64,000 nucleotides of DNA. Source: Candidatus Poseidonia sp. Its GTDB lineage: Archaea > Thermoplasmatota > Poseidoniia > Poseidoniales > Poseidoniaceae. A program made the translations under genes and the position numbers. Below the pieces are notes generated by a model. The model ran no database searches and was not told the origin of the DNA. It saw nothing but the letters and a program-made list of their open reading frames with translations. The stretch is from the NCBI GenBank assembly GCA_030829545.1, contig JAURAI010000001.1:1-64000 (forward strand). Direction: 5' to 3'. Within the stretch, counting starts at the first letter, position 1. The number at the start of each line of letters is the position of its first letter. Of the stretch, positions 46,515 through 54,791 are shown piece by piece.

Positions 46515-46556
46515 ACCGTCGTGATGGGCGGATTCGCTCACTTTCTGGTTCGGTGT

Positions 46557-46564
46557 GCTTAAAT
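46557..46564 (+). promoter_or_regulatory. TATA-like box of the gene at 46588
   Basis: CTTAAATG, centred about 28 bp before the ATG at 46588, which suggests a leaderless transcript starting at or next to the start codon. No ribosome-binding site precedes this ATG. Confidence 0.45.
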
Positions 46565-46587
46565 GCACCTCGTCAGTCCGCAGGAAC

Positions 46588-47151
46588 ATGAGCGACGACA
46601 AGGTCAGCGTTGATTCGTCTGAAACCTCCAGCAATGGAACGGTTCCATTCTACTCCAACTGGTTCATCATCCTCGGTGCTTGGGGACTTCTATTGGCTGT
46701 GCTCAACATGATGAGTATGGCTCACCCCACCCAACACATCTCTTGGGGAGGTCTGCTGACATTCGAAGCTACGAACGCTGCCTTCGGAGAAGCGAAAGAT
46801 GGATTTCACTTCGAGATTCTCGGTGACTCAATCTTCATGGCAGCCTGCATTGCATTGCTCGTGTTCGGATTCAAACCAATCAACGATTCAGGCAACTTGT
46901 CAGCATGGTTCCGTGGTTTGGTCATCAATGACACATGGACTGCATTGGGCGACATGACCGTCGGTGGAGGGCAACGAACAATGGCTGCTTGGTGCCTCTT
47001 GCTCGGCTTTGTGTTTTATTTCTGGTTCGGCATTCAGCACGATGGCTGGATTGATGTCGGCGTTTATTCAGTCAGCATTGCTTTGATTGCAGCAGGCTTT
47101 GCCCTCAATCATGCAAGCCGTGTTCCACCCGGCGATGAAAACATCGATTGA
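46588..47151 (+). CDS. Small four-helix membrane protein, unknown
   Basis: 187 residues from ATG 46588 (an ATG 11 codons earlier would fall upstream of the predicted transcript start). A Ser/Thr-rich N-terminus precedes about four hydrophobic helices, with a repeated theme: helix, HISWGGLLTFEATNAAFGEAK loop (amphipathic, with His and Glu), helix, and TWTALGDMTVGGGQR loop, helix. I do not recognise the family. Its stop is directly followed by the convergent glycosyltransferase stop. Confidence 0.6.
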   Translation: MSDDKVSVDSSETSSNGTVPFYSNWFIILGAWGLLLAVLNMMSMAHPTQHISWGGLLTFEATNAAFGEAKDGFHFEILGDSIFMAACIALLVFGFKPINDSGNLSAWFRGLVINDTWTALGDMTVGGGQRTMAAWCLLLGFVFYFWFGIQHDGWIDVGVYSVSIALIAAGFALNHASRVPPGDENID

Positions 47152-48276
47152 TCAAGGCTTGGAACCGAACAGCCTACGATGACCATGGCGCCCCAACATG
47201 GCGTCGATGCAACCCAAAAATGTCCCCTGCCAAAGCGCAATACTCCATCGGAATGTTAGCCAGCGAACGCCGATCATGACGCTCAATTTACTCTTGGTTG
47301 ATGATTTCATCATGCCACGATTCACTGCGCCCAAAGAACCACGCCTCAAAATAACCTCCTGCAGGAGCAAGAGGATAGCAGAGACGAACAAACCTTGAAT
47401 CCTCCATTGCTCGAAAAGAACTGGCGTCGCCAGCATGTCCCCAAGCAGTGAAGTCAGGAAAGGAAGGCTGAAGCCTGCAATTAACAACCAAATCGGTAAG
47501 AGCAAGAGAACGATTGTTGAACTCCCGAGAAAATCAAAGGCTGGACCCTTTCGCTTTCTTCTTGGATGATGACGAAGGATTCTGACGTGGGCTCTCGCAT
47601 CACGGCGACGCTTGTGCAGGAAAAGACCTGTCCCTCGTTCCGGCACGTGTCGCACCAGAGCATCTGGAGCATAGACAATCGTGCCGCCTGCTTCAAGAAG
47701 TCGCAAACTTACCTCCATATCTTCTGCATGGTACCAGTCAGGTTCAAATCCACCGATGTTACGAAGTGATTCGCGATGAAACATGGAGCAGGGACCGTTC
47801 GCTAAACTTGTGCGCCTGGGCCTCGAGCGGTATTTTGAGGCAATTTCAACTGAACGAATTTGGCTTACGATGTCTTCAGCGCGTTCAAAGACAGTACGGC
47901 CAGTAACAGCCACCACCTCTTCAAAATCATCAACTGGATTCGCGGCCAAAACGAGGTTGGTAATCCAATCGTGCTCGGGACGTACATCAATATCGGTGAT
48001 AGCAACCCATGTTCCTTTGGCATGTTCAACCGCCCAACGTCGACCTGCCGAAAGACCCAATGCTGCTTGATGATGAATGCGAACAGGAGGGCCTCGCTCA
48101 CCTTGTGGGTCATGCCACTGTTTTGCACGTTCGGAACCCCCGTCCGTTGAGCCGTCATCAACAAGGAGAATTTCCACATTTGGATAGGTCTGTGCGACAA
48201 GGGCCTCGAGGCAACCATCGATCCAATGGTCACCGTTTCGCACACATACGGTGATTGAAACAAGTGGATTGTCCAC
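47152..48276 (-). CDS. Glycosyltransferase family 2, membrane-associated
   Basis: 374 residues starting at GTG 48276, directly after the stop of the CoA-biosynthesis gene. GT-A fold with VSITVCVRNG, LLVDDGSTDGG (first DxD-like), TDIDVRPEHDW (DxD) and HAEDMEVSLRLLEAG (ED motif), then RHVPERGTGLFLHKRR and two hydrophobic helices near the end (about 260-310). Transfers a sugar to a lipid or surface glycan. It shares layout with the fragment at 1-696. Confidence 0.85.
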   Translation of the reverse strand: MDNPLVSITVCVRNGDHWIDGCLEALVAQTYPNVEILLVDDGSTDGGSERAKQWHDPQGERGPPVRIHHQAALGLSAGRRWAVEHAKGTWVAITDIDVRPEHDWITNLVLAANPVDDFEEVVAVTGRTVFERAEDIVSQIRSVEIASKYRSRPRRTSLANGPCSMFHRESLRNIGGFEPDWYHAEDMEVSLRLLEAGGTIVYAPDALVRHVPERGTGLFLHKRRRDARAHVRILRHHPRRKRKGPAFDFLGSSTIVLLLLPIWLLIAGFSLPFLTSLLGDMLATPVLFEQWRIQGLFVSAILLLLQEVILRRGSLGAVNRGMMKSSTKSKLSVMIGVRWLTFRWSIALWQGTFLGCIDAMLGRHGHRRLFGSKP

Positions 48277-49296
48277 TCATTCCACCTCAAAAGATTCCAA
48301 TAAACGGCGACATCGTTCTTTGGTCGCAAGACTTGTCAATTGGACGACGACACCCTGCCTTGGTTGACCGTAGACAACGATGGAACCAATGGGAGCAAGG
48401 AGATGTGCATACAGAGGGGCGAGGTCTTCTTCTCCTTCAACATCGATCAGGCAAGGTTCTTCTTCATCCACTGCTTGTTGAAGTGCCGTAAGAAGTGATG
48501 GTGTCAGTTGGCCCGGTGGGTTTTCAGCACGGAGGTGGCGAGAAAACGAACTGGCATCGACCCGATCCTCTTCAGCAAGATGTGTTCGTTTTGTTTGACC
48601 GTCAATCAATGCGATGTCGGGGGTGATGTCCATTTCTAACATGGTTCGTACCGTCACATCACCAACTGCGATCAACATATTTTGACCCAAAGAACGATCT
48701 TCTAACGCAGCATACATCGCTACGTCAGGAGCATCTTCAGGGCCTTCAAACAAGGTCCCCATCGGCGTTTTAAGTTCTTGATCAAGGCCAGGATGCATCA
48801 ACAAAACATTCTGAGACATCGAGGAACTTACCCATGGGTGACCTTCAGTGTCAATCTTCCCGTTCCGTATACGAGATGAACTGATGATGCCCCCGCAATG
48901 ATCTGCAAGATGGTCGACTTCAATGATGTGCAAAGGCGGTAAGTCATTGGAGGTTCGTAAGTCATTGATGTGCTCACATTGACCACGCGTCTCGGGGGTG
49001 GCAACGATGCAGTCGGCCGTGGGATGGTTGGGTGCAGGACCCTGCGCGTCGTTCAATTCAAACACGACTGCACGCCGAGGGGCATGCTGTTCAATCCACT
49101 GCAGGAGGTGCTCCCGTCGTGTTTCAAAGGATTCGATGTTCGCTGCTTTTGTGTCGGCCATGCGGTCACTGGTGATGTGAATTTCAAGATGAGCTGCTTG
49201 ACGTTCAGCCGCACCAAGTAAGAGACGATGCCCCGCATGAAAGCGGTCAAAGGTTCCGCCGACCAAACATCGCTGAAAGCGGTAGGCGTCCTCCAT
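48277..49296 (-). CDS. Fused CoA biosynthesis enzyme: phosphopantetheine adenylyltransferase + GTP-dependent dephospho-CoA kinase
   Basis: 339 residues from ATG 49296 (a TTG two codons earlier is less likely). The N-terminal half (about 1-150) is a nucleotidyltransferase of archaeal PPAT type: GGTFDRFHAGH (the HxGH site) and ISSSRIR (late SS-R motif). The C-terminal half (about 160-339) matches DUF359, shown in archaea to be a GTP-dependent dephospho-CoA kinase: VGDVTVRTMLE, DIALIDGQTKR, ENPPGQLTP, DVEGEEDLAPL and VVYGQPRQGVVV. Together they carry out the last two steps to CoA. The two activities are often separate genes in archaea. CoA also feeds the phosphopantetheinyl transferase at 15867. 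Confidence 0.9.
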   Translation of the reverse strand: MEDAYRFQRCLVGGTFDRFHAGHRLLLGAAERQAAHLEIHITSDRMADTKAANIESFETRREHLLQWIEQHAPRRAVVFELNDAQGPAPNHPTADCIVATPETRGQCEHINDLRTSNDLPPLHIIEVDHLADHCGGIISSSRIRNGKIDTEGHPWVSSSMSQNVLLMHPGLDQELKTPMGTLFEGPEDAPDVAMYAALEDRSLGQNMLIAVGDVTVRTMLEMDITPDIALIDGQTKRTHLAEEDRVDASSFSRHLRAENPPGQLTPSLLTALQQAVDEEEPCLIDVEGEEDLAPLYAHLLAPIGSIVVYGQPRQGVVVQLTSLATKERCRRLLESFEVE

Positions 49297-49379
49297 GAGC
49301 AAAGGTTAGGACCAACAGCCTTTGAGGTCATCGCTACATGGAAGCATTGAGAAGAGGTTTTGGAAAACTGTGCCCCGAC

Positions 49380-49627
49380 ACCTAACGGCCTCGTTCATCG
49401 TTTCCTCGGAGGCCTGACCCTCGGCATCGGGGCGTTCTGTCCGGTAGGGTGGTTGTCTTGAGGTCATCCTCTCGTCGTCCAAGGACCCATAACCTACCGA
49501 TGGTTTACCGCATTTGCACCGGGAATCACGCCCCGAAGGGTCATCCCAGTCTTCGATTTGCGGCCGTACTCATGGTGTCAGACGTCATAGCAATGTTTCA
49601 CAGTAGCTCAGCCCGATGTTGCAGGTA
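49380..49627 (-). ncRNA. Candidate structured non-coding RNA (minus strand), RNase P RNA-like motif order but unproven
   Basis: The 360-bp gap between the CoA gene and the large wHTH gene has no credible ORF but strong secondary structure. On the minus strand a TATA-like GATATAG (49658-49652) overlaps the stop codon of the wHTH gene, giving a start near 49627. The RNA would have: a long-range helix between CATCGGGC (49618-49611) and GCCCCGATG (49433-49425); a hairpin with a C(UUCG)G tetraloop (49546-49521); and a helix CGGTAGG/CCTACCG (49499-49493 with 49448-49442) enclosing GAGG-AUGA-CCUC. ACAGAAC follows at 49440-49434. The order GUGAAAC, GUGCAA..GGUAAACC, AGAGGAUGACC, ACAGAAC resembles RNase P RNA, but its GAGGAAAGUCC and GGCUUA elements are absent, so I do not assign it. 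Confidence 0.4.
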
Positions 49628-49656
49628 CGGTATCATCGCCTCAAGACGACTCTATA

Positions 49657-52167
49657 TCACTTCATCGGTGGCTCTGATGCCATGTTGTGAGCGAAACTCC
49701 TCCCGAAGAGCACGCGCCCGATGGCCTCGTCCCCGTGTTGCATGACAGTAAGCCCGAGCATTGGCCATGATTCAATCGGTTGAACGAGCCATGCCCCATC
49801 ACCATGCGATGATAAAATGGGAACAGGAAGTTGATGGTCTCGGGCATAAATAGCATCAAAGAGGTCTCGAAGCGGCCCGACGCCAGGACCTTCGGGCAAC
49901 AAATGAATGCCCAGAAGTTCTTCCGCAGTTAATTGACAACCGGGATGGTGTATTTCTTGGCCGGGGAACCCACATCGTTCACCTTCTGTTCGACCGATGA
50001 TTGCGAGCCACGGTAAGGGATGCGAACTCAGCCAAGCCCTTCCAGATACCGTATTCAATTGGTTCACAATCCATTCATTTCCATACGGTAGCCACCAAGA
50101 GGGGGGCAGTGAAGTCATGATCTGCCGTTGTAATTCTGTGGTCCATGGAAGGTTTTGGAGCAGAGCATCAATACCTCGGGACCAAAGGTAAAGCAACGAT
50201 GACTTCGGATGGATGCGAGCGGCCTTAAGGCAGGTATCCAAGCGAGCATGTGTTGGCTGATGGTTTGCTGAAGCGAAGAGATGTTCAATGACCTCTACAG
50301 TCATGTGAGGCGTATCCAACCAGGAGAGAAGGGCTTGGTCAAACAGGTCACGATAGGCCTCATCGGCGAGATGAAGACTGGCCAAAAGCGCCGTTGCATA
50401 CCAGGGTGCAATCGGTGATTCATCGAGTGCTTTGGCGAATGAAAGGGTTACTTTTGGCTCATGTGGGAGGTTTGCCTTGAGGCGTCGCAAAGCGAGGGTT
50501 TGCCAGTGAAGCGTGCCTTTCGCAATAGCCTCTGGAAGGTCGACCAAATCAAGGGCATCGACCTTGAGCAAATCCGCCCATCCACTTGGGAGGTTTGGAT
50601 GAAGGCGAAGCCATCGCTGAGGACGTTCACTTTCAGGCGATGCAATCCATGCTGCCAGCGGATAGGTTGATTCGAATTCATTAGCCATACGAGCATCACC
50701 CTTCGGAAAGACATGAAGGCTGCGAGAAAGAGCGTCTCCTTGCCTTCCTTTCGGAAGTGGAGAAGTATACATTGTTGCCGTATTGACCGCTAAAGGAGCC
50801 AATAATTCTGCCGCATTGCTGGGCATGTATTCGCTGGGGGGCGAAAGAGGTTGTATGGATGAAGAAGGTGAATGGAGGATAACCGGCAGGGAAATATCTC
50901 GGCCGATTTGAGCATATACCTCTGCTAGGTTTGGAGACGTCACGAGATGGGTTGAGTCTCTCGATGCTGAATGCCCAGTGCCGCGGCGAGTCATGAACAA
51001 CCTGCATTTTGGATGAAATGTAAGGCGTTGGTGGAAGTCCTCATCTGGTTCATCGAAGGGCCAGTCAACGACACATGGCCACTGTGATTCTTGAACCAAG
51101 TACGAGATGAGCGCCGATAAGCCACTCATGGACATCCCATAGGTATCGATGGTTCCTTCATTGACCTCATCAACGGACCAGTCAACATCTCCAAAGTCGG
51201 AAAAAATATCTTTTCTCAATGATTGAGGGAGTTTTGAAGTATTCTTGAGCAAGTCGGAACGAATGGATTCGTACATCGCTCCAATCCGATCTTCAGACAT
51301 TCGCGAATGACGGAGACCAAGCCAATGCCGAAGAAGAGGAATCGGAAGGTTGCGATCTCGGCGTCCCTGTCCGTCTGTTAGACAGATAGCTTGTGTTCCT
51401 AAGGCCTCGACGACAAGGGAGCGGTCCAATTCATGTGGCAAATGTGCGGTGATGCCGCTGGGAGGAAAATATTGCAGCGCCGTTCCTGAGACCTGCCCGA
51501 GACAATGGTCACCATTCATGAGAAACTGTGGCGGGGTAGGATGCTCGGAACTATCCGAGAACCATTGACCTTCTATCAGGGTGGTCAAAGGTGCTTGTTC
51601 GAGTACTTTTCCACGAGCGAGGCCAATCTTTGTTGGAGCGTTGCCAAAATCTGCAAGCGTCCCTGAGGTGGTTGCTGAAGGTGGTGTGGTCGATGAAAAA
51701 TCATCCAACATGTACCACTTGAGTTTGTCAACCTGGAATAAAATCCATGTCCCCCCTTGATTTCCTGTGGAAATTTGACCTTGCGGATTCATGGCATCTG
51801 GGATGAAAAACAGTGAAGATTTCGGTGGTTTGACATAACCAAGAAGCACGTTTGATGATTCTGATTGGACAACCACTCCGTCGGTATTTGTAGGAATTTC
51901 ACTCACATGGCGCTTCAATTTCTCCAAGCCATCGCTTTCCAAGCGCTCGAGTCCGCTTTGGCTGAGGTACATTGGGGCGTTTCGCAGCCCCCCTGATTCG
52001 TCTCGAATAACATAGCCCTCTGCACGTAATTGCCGGCATGCGAGCGAGGCGTGCGGCATTCGCATGTCGAATTGCTTGGAGATTTCTGAAACTGTGCTCG
52101 GCCCTCTGCTCAGCCAAAACAGGATCTTTCGATGTGCTGCCGAACGAATGCTTCCCGACGGCATCAC
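49657..52167 (-). CDS. Large winged-helix protein of unknown function
   Basis: 836 residues, soluble. The N-terminus (about 1-95) is a winged helix: RKILFWLSRGPSTVSEISKQF, RMPHASLACRQLRAEGYVIRD (wing) and LSQSGLERLESDG. The rest has no motif I recognise; it contains repeated helical stretches and short segments such as RLKANLPHEPKVTLSFAKALDES. The size and the N-terminal DNA-binding domain suggest a regulator with a large sensory or enzymatic part. It is upstream of a candidate structured RNA and its stop codon overlaps the predicted promoter of that RNA. It is divergent from the small wHTH gene at 52439. Confidence 0.7.
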   Translation of the reverse strand: MMPSGSIRSAAHRKILFWLSRGPSTVSEISKQFDMRMPHASLACRQLRAEGYVIRDESGGLRNAPMYLSQSGLERLESDGLEKLKRHVSEIPTNTDGVVVQSESSNVLLGYVKPPKSSLFFIPDAMNPQGQISTGNQGGTWILFQVDKLKWYMLDDFSSTTPPSATTSGTLADFGNAPTKIGLARGKVLEQAPLTTLIEGQWFSDSSEHPTPPQFLMNGDHCLGQVSGTALQYFPPSGITAHLPHELDRSLVVEALGTQAICLTDGQGRRDRNLPIPLLRHWLGLRHSRMSEDRIGAMYESIRSDLLKNTSKLPQSLRKDIFSDFGDVDWSVDEVNEGTIDTYGMSMSGLSALISYLVQESQWPCVVDWPFDEPDEDFHQRLTFHPKCRLFMTRRGTGHSASRDSTHLVTSPNLAEVYAQIGRDISLPVILHSPSSSIQPLSPPSEYMPSNAAELLAPLAVNTATMYTSPLPKGRQGDALSRSLHVFPKGDARMANEFESTYPLAAWIASPESERPQRWLRLHPNLPSGWADLLKVDALDLVDLPEAIAKGTLHWQTLALRRLKANLPHEPKVTLSFAKALDESPIAPWYATALLASLHLADEAYRDLFDQALLSWLDTPHMTVEVIEHLFASANHQPTHARLDTCLKAARIHPKSSLLYLWSRGIDALLQNLPWTTELQRQIMTSLPPSWWLPYGNEWIVNQLNTVSGRAWLSSHPLPWLAIIGRTEGERCGFPGQEIHHPGCQLTAEELLGIHLLPEGPGVGPLRDLFDAIYARDHQLPVPILSSHGDGAWLVQPIESWPMLGLTVMQHGDEAIGRVLFGRSFAHNMASEPPMK

Positions 52168-52438
52168 CAGTCACCTCATCCATGGCGTAATTTTCATGCT
52201 TCATAAAATATACTCTTCGGGCGTCAACTAGTTACTTTTAGTTATTGATTTCCAGTAGAGAAGTGTTCATTTACTTACTCAATGGGTCGCTGATGTAGAA
52301 ATTACACCGATATTTTTGTCATCAATTGTAACCAAATCGTTCGTTGAGGCAGTAACCATTATATCAGCGGCCTCGCTCCTGTAAACCAGCGGCACAATAC
52401 CACTTGAGCCACCACATCAATGACAGGAGGAAACAAAC
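52168..52438. promoter_or_regulatory. 271-bp divergent regulatory region, A/T-rich
   Basis: Lies between two genes for winged-helix proteins. It holds AACTAGTT followed by TACTTTTAGTTATT (52228-52249), i.e. a short palindrome and a near-direct repeat, and a TATA-like TTATATC near 52360. A very strong ribosome-binding site, AGGAGG, sits 10 nt before the ATG at 52439, so the small gene has a leader of about 50 nt. I see no gene in this stretch. Confidence 0.45.
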
Positions 52439-52759
52439 ATGAAGACAACACGCATCCGTGAAAAAATTAAGAAATTTCTAGGCGACCGACCGCGTAATAC
52501 CGCTGAGATTTTGGAATACATCAACAGTACCATGCGTCATGGTACAACCAGTCAACAACTCGGCAACGTGCTCTCCAAAGACAAAGACATCGTCAAGGTC
52601 GGCTACATCAAGCGCTCCGGGATCCTCTCTGGCGGCTACGACATTTGCGAGTGGGCCACACGGAACTGGGTTTCCGAACATTGCCCTGAGTGGATTGAAG
52701 GCACACCAATCATCGTCGATAGTGAAGGCAATTTCACCACCGGTGCGACCAAACTCTGA
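52439..52759 (+). CDS. Small winged-helix protein
   Basis: 106 residues with an unusually strong ribosome-binding site (AGGAGG) and a probable leader. The N-terminal half reads as a winged helix: TRIREKIKKFLGDRPRNTAEI, then TTSQQLGNVLSKDKDIVKVGYI and a short wing. The C-terminal part is acidic and could pack against a partner. Probably a DNA-binding regulator; the target is unknown. It is convergent with the aldolase at 52951. Confidence 0.7.
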   Translation: MKTTRIREKIKKFLGDRPRNTAEILEYINSTMRHGTTSQQLGNVLSKDKDIVKVGYIKRSGILSGGYDICEWATRNWVSEHCPEWIEGTPIIVDSEGNFTTGATKL

Positions 52760-52903
52760 ACCCACACCTGGGCCTTGCCCATTAGGGCGGTAGGATCTGT
52801 TGAACCGCTTGTTGTCGCGGCGCATAGATCTCGAACATCTTGTCAATCATTCCCTGGCGAATGCACAACACTGGCGTCAGTATCAAGCAACGGGGGGGTT
52901 GAA

Positions 52904-52941
52904 ACTCGCTTAACGAGTGAACGTCTCAGGTTTGGACGTTC
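52904..52941. terminator. Pair of hairpins between convergent genes
   Basis: ACTCG-CTTAA-CGAGT (52904-52918) is followed at once by GAACGTC (52919-52925) pairing with GACGTTC (52935-52941). They lie in the 191-bp gap between the small wHTH gene (plus) and the aldolase (minus), ending 10 bp from the aldolase stop. They could act as a bidirectional transcription stop. The rest of the gap shows nothing I can support. Confidence 0.4.
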
Positions 52942-52950
52942 AGTATCGAT

Positions 52951-53904
52951 TCACTGGCCTTCAAAGATGGACATCGCTTCATCAACGGATGCACCATCAC
53001 AGATGATTGCATGGCAGGCTGCAGTCATACGGACTGCTTCCTGCGTTTCTTTTTGGTGAATGTTGCGTCCAGTAGCTGCACCTTTGCAACCAGAGATATT
53101 GATTTGGTCGTGAAGGCGTTGAAGGAACTCTCGCGCAGGAAGTGTTCCTCCTCCCGAGCAGATAATGCGTGTGCGACCCGCAGCCTCTACTGCGATTTTG
53201 AAGGACTCAGCCTGCGTCATGCCTTCCCATGCCTTGGGATAGTTGACTTTGGCAAAATCCGCACCAAGACAGGCAGCGACACCCGCTGCTCCGGCGATAA
53301 GTTGCGGGTCTTTCTCATCAGGAACTGCTTTTCCACGAGGATACATCCACACGACTGAGATCATGCCTTGTTCGTGAGCTTGGCGAATAAATTGGGCTGC
53401 TTCAGTGAGCATTTCGTGCTCGTATTCGCTTCCGATGTAAACAGTGTAGCCAATTCCTACGACGTTGATGCCGTTATGAATCAGGGACATTACATCGTCC
53501 ATGTCCCAAAGAGCTTGGGAAACTGGATCTCGCTGTCCCGTTTTCACCATGTGAGATTTTGAGTTGAGTTTGACCAAATAAGGGATGTCGGGGTGGTCTC
53601 TTGCATACATCGAGATGAGGCCAAGTTGGCCTGCCAGAACACCAAGCGTTCCTGCTTCAAGCGTCCTCGCTCCGATCTCAAACAAGTGTGCAGGGTCGTT
53701 GGAACTGAGGGGCACAGAAACTCCACCATCATAGAAATCATCGTTGAGGTGTTCAATTTTCTGATCGCAAGCGAAGAGGTTCATTGAACCAGTTCCTGCT
53801 GTTGCAGCCCGAAGGTTGTCAAGATAAGTCTCTAGCAATTCATCAGGCACATCGCCCGGTACGTGAAATTCTGACATGGTGGTCAACCCGATTGTTTTGT
53901 TCAT
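52951..53904 (-). CDS. Class I fructose-bisphosphate aldolase, DhnA/FbaB type
   Basis: 317 residues from ATG 53904, which overlaps the upstream stop (ATGA); Met at 53877 (MSEFHVPG) is an alternative. TIM barrel with FACDQKIEHLNDDFYDGG near the start, ADFAKVNYPKAW with the likely Schiff-base Lys, and IICSGGG (phosphate-binding strand). Cleaves or forms fructose 1,6-bisphosphate from triose phosphates. The divergent operon next door holds a fructose-1,6-bisphosphatase, so both steps of gluconeogenesis to fructose 6-phosphate are encoded within 5 kb. Last gene of a three-gene operon with the hydratase and the GGR-like enzyme. Confidence 0.85.
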   Translation of the reverse strand: MNKTIGLTTMSEFHVPGDVPDELLETYLDNLRAATAGTGSMNLFACDQKIEHLNDDFYDGGVSVPLSSNDPAHLFEIGARTLEAGTLGVLAGQLGLISMYARDHPDIPYLVKLNSKSHMVKTGQRDPVSQALWDMDDVMSLIHNGINVVGIGYTVYIGSEYEHEMLTEAAQFIRQAHEQGMISVVWMYPRGKAVPDEKDPQLIAGAAGVAACLGADFAKVNYPKAWEGMTQAESFKIAVEAAGRTRIICSGGGTLPAREFLQRLHDQINISGCKGAATGRNIHQKETQEAVRMTAACHAIICDGASVDEAMSIFEGQ

Positions 53905-54791
53905 TCGCCAGTAAAGTTTGCCACACGCTTCTCAACGTAAGCGGCGATTCCTTCTTTGGCGTCACTGCTGTTGAAGAGTGCCGCTTGGAGTTCTCGCTCA
54001 AGGGCAAGATGGTACTCAAAGGGAATTTCTGGCCCAGTCTGACACGAACGCTTGATGTTACCAACGGCTTTGACAGCCTTGTTGGGCAGTGTGAATTGAC
54101 TGCACCAGTCGAGAATGTCTCGGCGGAAGTCATCAGCGTCGCCTTCCCAGATGTGGTTGATGAGATTGCAGGCATGAGCGTCCTCGAAGGACATCAATTC
54201 GCCAGTGACCATCATTTCCAGTGCCTTGGCCTTTCCAATAAGACGTGTGAGGCGAGCCGTACCACCGGTTCCTGCAAGGACACCGAGATTGATTTCAGGC
54301 AGGCCGACTTTTCCAGAGTTCTTTCGTGCAATGCGGATGTCAGCAGCCATTGCGATTTCGAGGCCACCGCCAACTGCGTGACCGTTGATCGCACAGACAA
54401 CCAATTTTGAAGTCTGCTCGAGGCGAGACAGAGTTTCGTTAGCGTGAAGGCAGAAATTGTATTTGAAGCCGGGTGTGACGCTGTTGAGCATTTGAATGGA
54501 TGCACCTGCTGAGAAGAAGGAGGCTCCATTTCCAGTCAAGACGATGCATGTGACGCTGTCGTCAAAGCGAGCGCGGACGATGGCTTCGTCGATGTCGCGC
54601 ATCATACCGTGCGTGTAGGTATTTGGTGAACGGTCGTTGGTGCCTTCAATAGGAGCCCCTGCTGAGTCAGAAGTAAGTTCAATCACAGCAATGCCATTGT
54701 CGGTCACTCCGTAGTTGACAAGACGGTTCGGCATCGGTTCGAGTTTCAATCCATAAAGGTCGCTCATACCTCTGCCCACACGGGAAGGCAT
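53901..54791 (-). CDS. Enoyl-CoA hydratase/isomerase family protein, hydratase-type active site
   Basis: 296 residues from ATG 54791 (overlap TAATG with the upstream stop); Met at 54767 is an alternative. Crotonase fold with the oxyanion loop GASFFSAGAS and both catalytic glutamates in place: GGGLEIAMA and GLPEINLGVLAGTGGTARL. It should add water to trans-2-enoyl-CoA. Together with the dehydrogenase at 61359 it could serve beta-oxidation or aromatic-CoA degradation. Its stop overlaps the aldolase start. Confidence 0.88.
   Translation of the reverse strand: MPSRVGRGMSDLYGLKLEPMPNRLVNYGVTDNGIAVIELTSDSAGAPIEGTNDRSPNTYTHGMMRDIDEAIVRARFDDSVTCIVLTGNGASFFSAGASIQMLNSVTPGFKYNFCLHANETLSRLEQTSKLVVCAINGHAVGGGLEIAMAADIRIARKNSGKVGLPEINLGVLAGTGGTARLTRLIGKAKALEMMVTGELMSFEDAHACNLINHIWEGDADDFRRDILDWCSQFTLPNKAVKAVGNIKRSCQTGPEIPFEYHLALERELQAALFNSSDAKEGIAAYVEKRVANFTGE

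Noticed and set aside
49380-49627. Firm call of RNase P RNA on the minus strand.
   Set aside because: The universally conserved GAGGAAAGUCC and GGCUUA elements are not present and spacing of the other motifs is off. Kept only as a structured RNA candidate.
49449-49745. 98-residue plus-strand frame across the gap and the end of the wHTH gene.
   Set aside because: Unusual composition, overlaps a confident gene on the other strand, and the gap is better explained by RNA structure.
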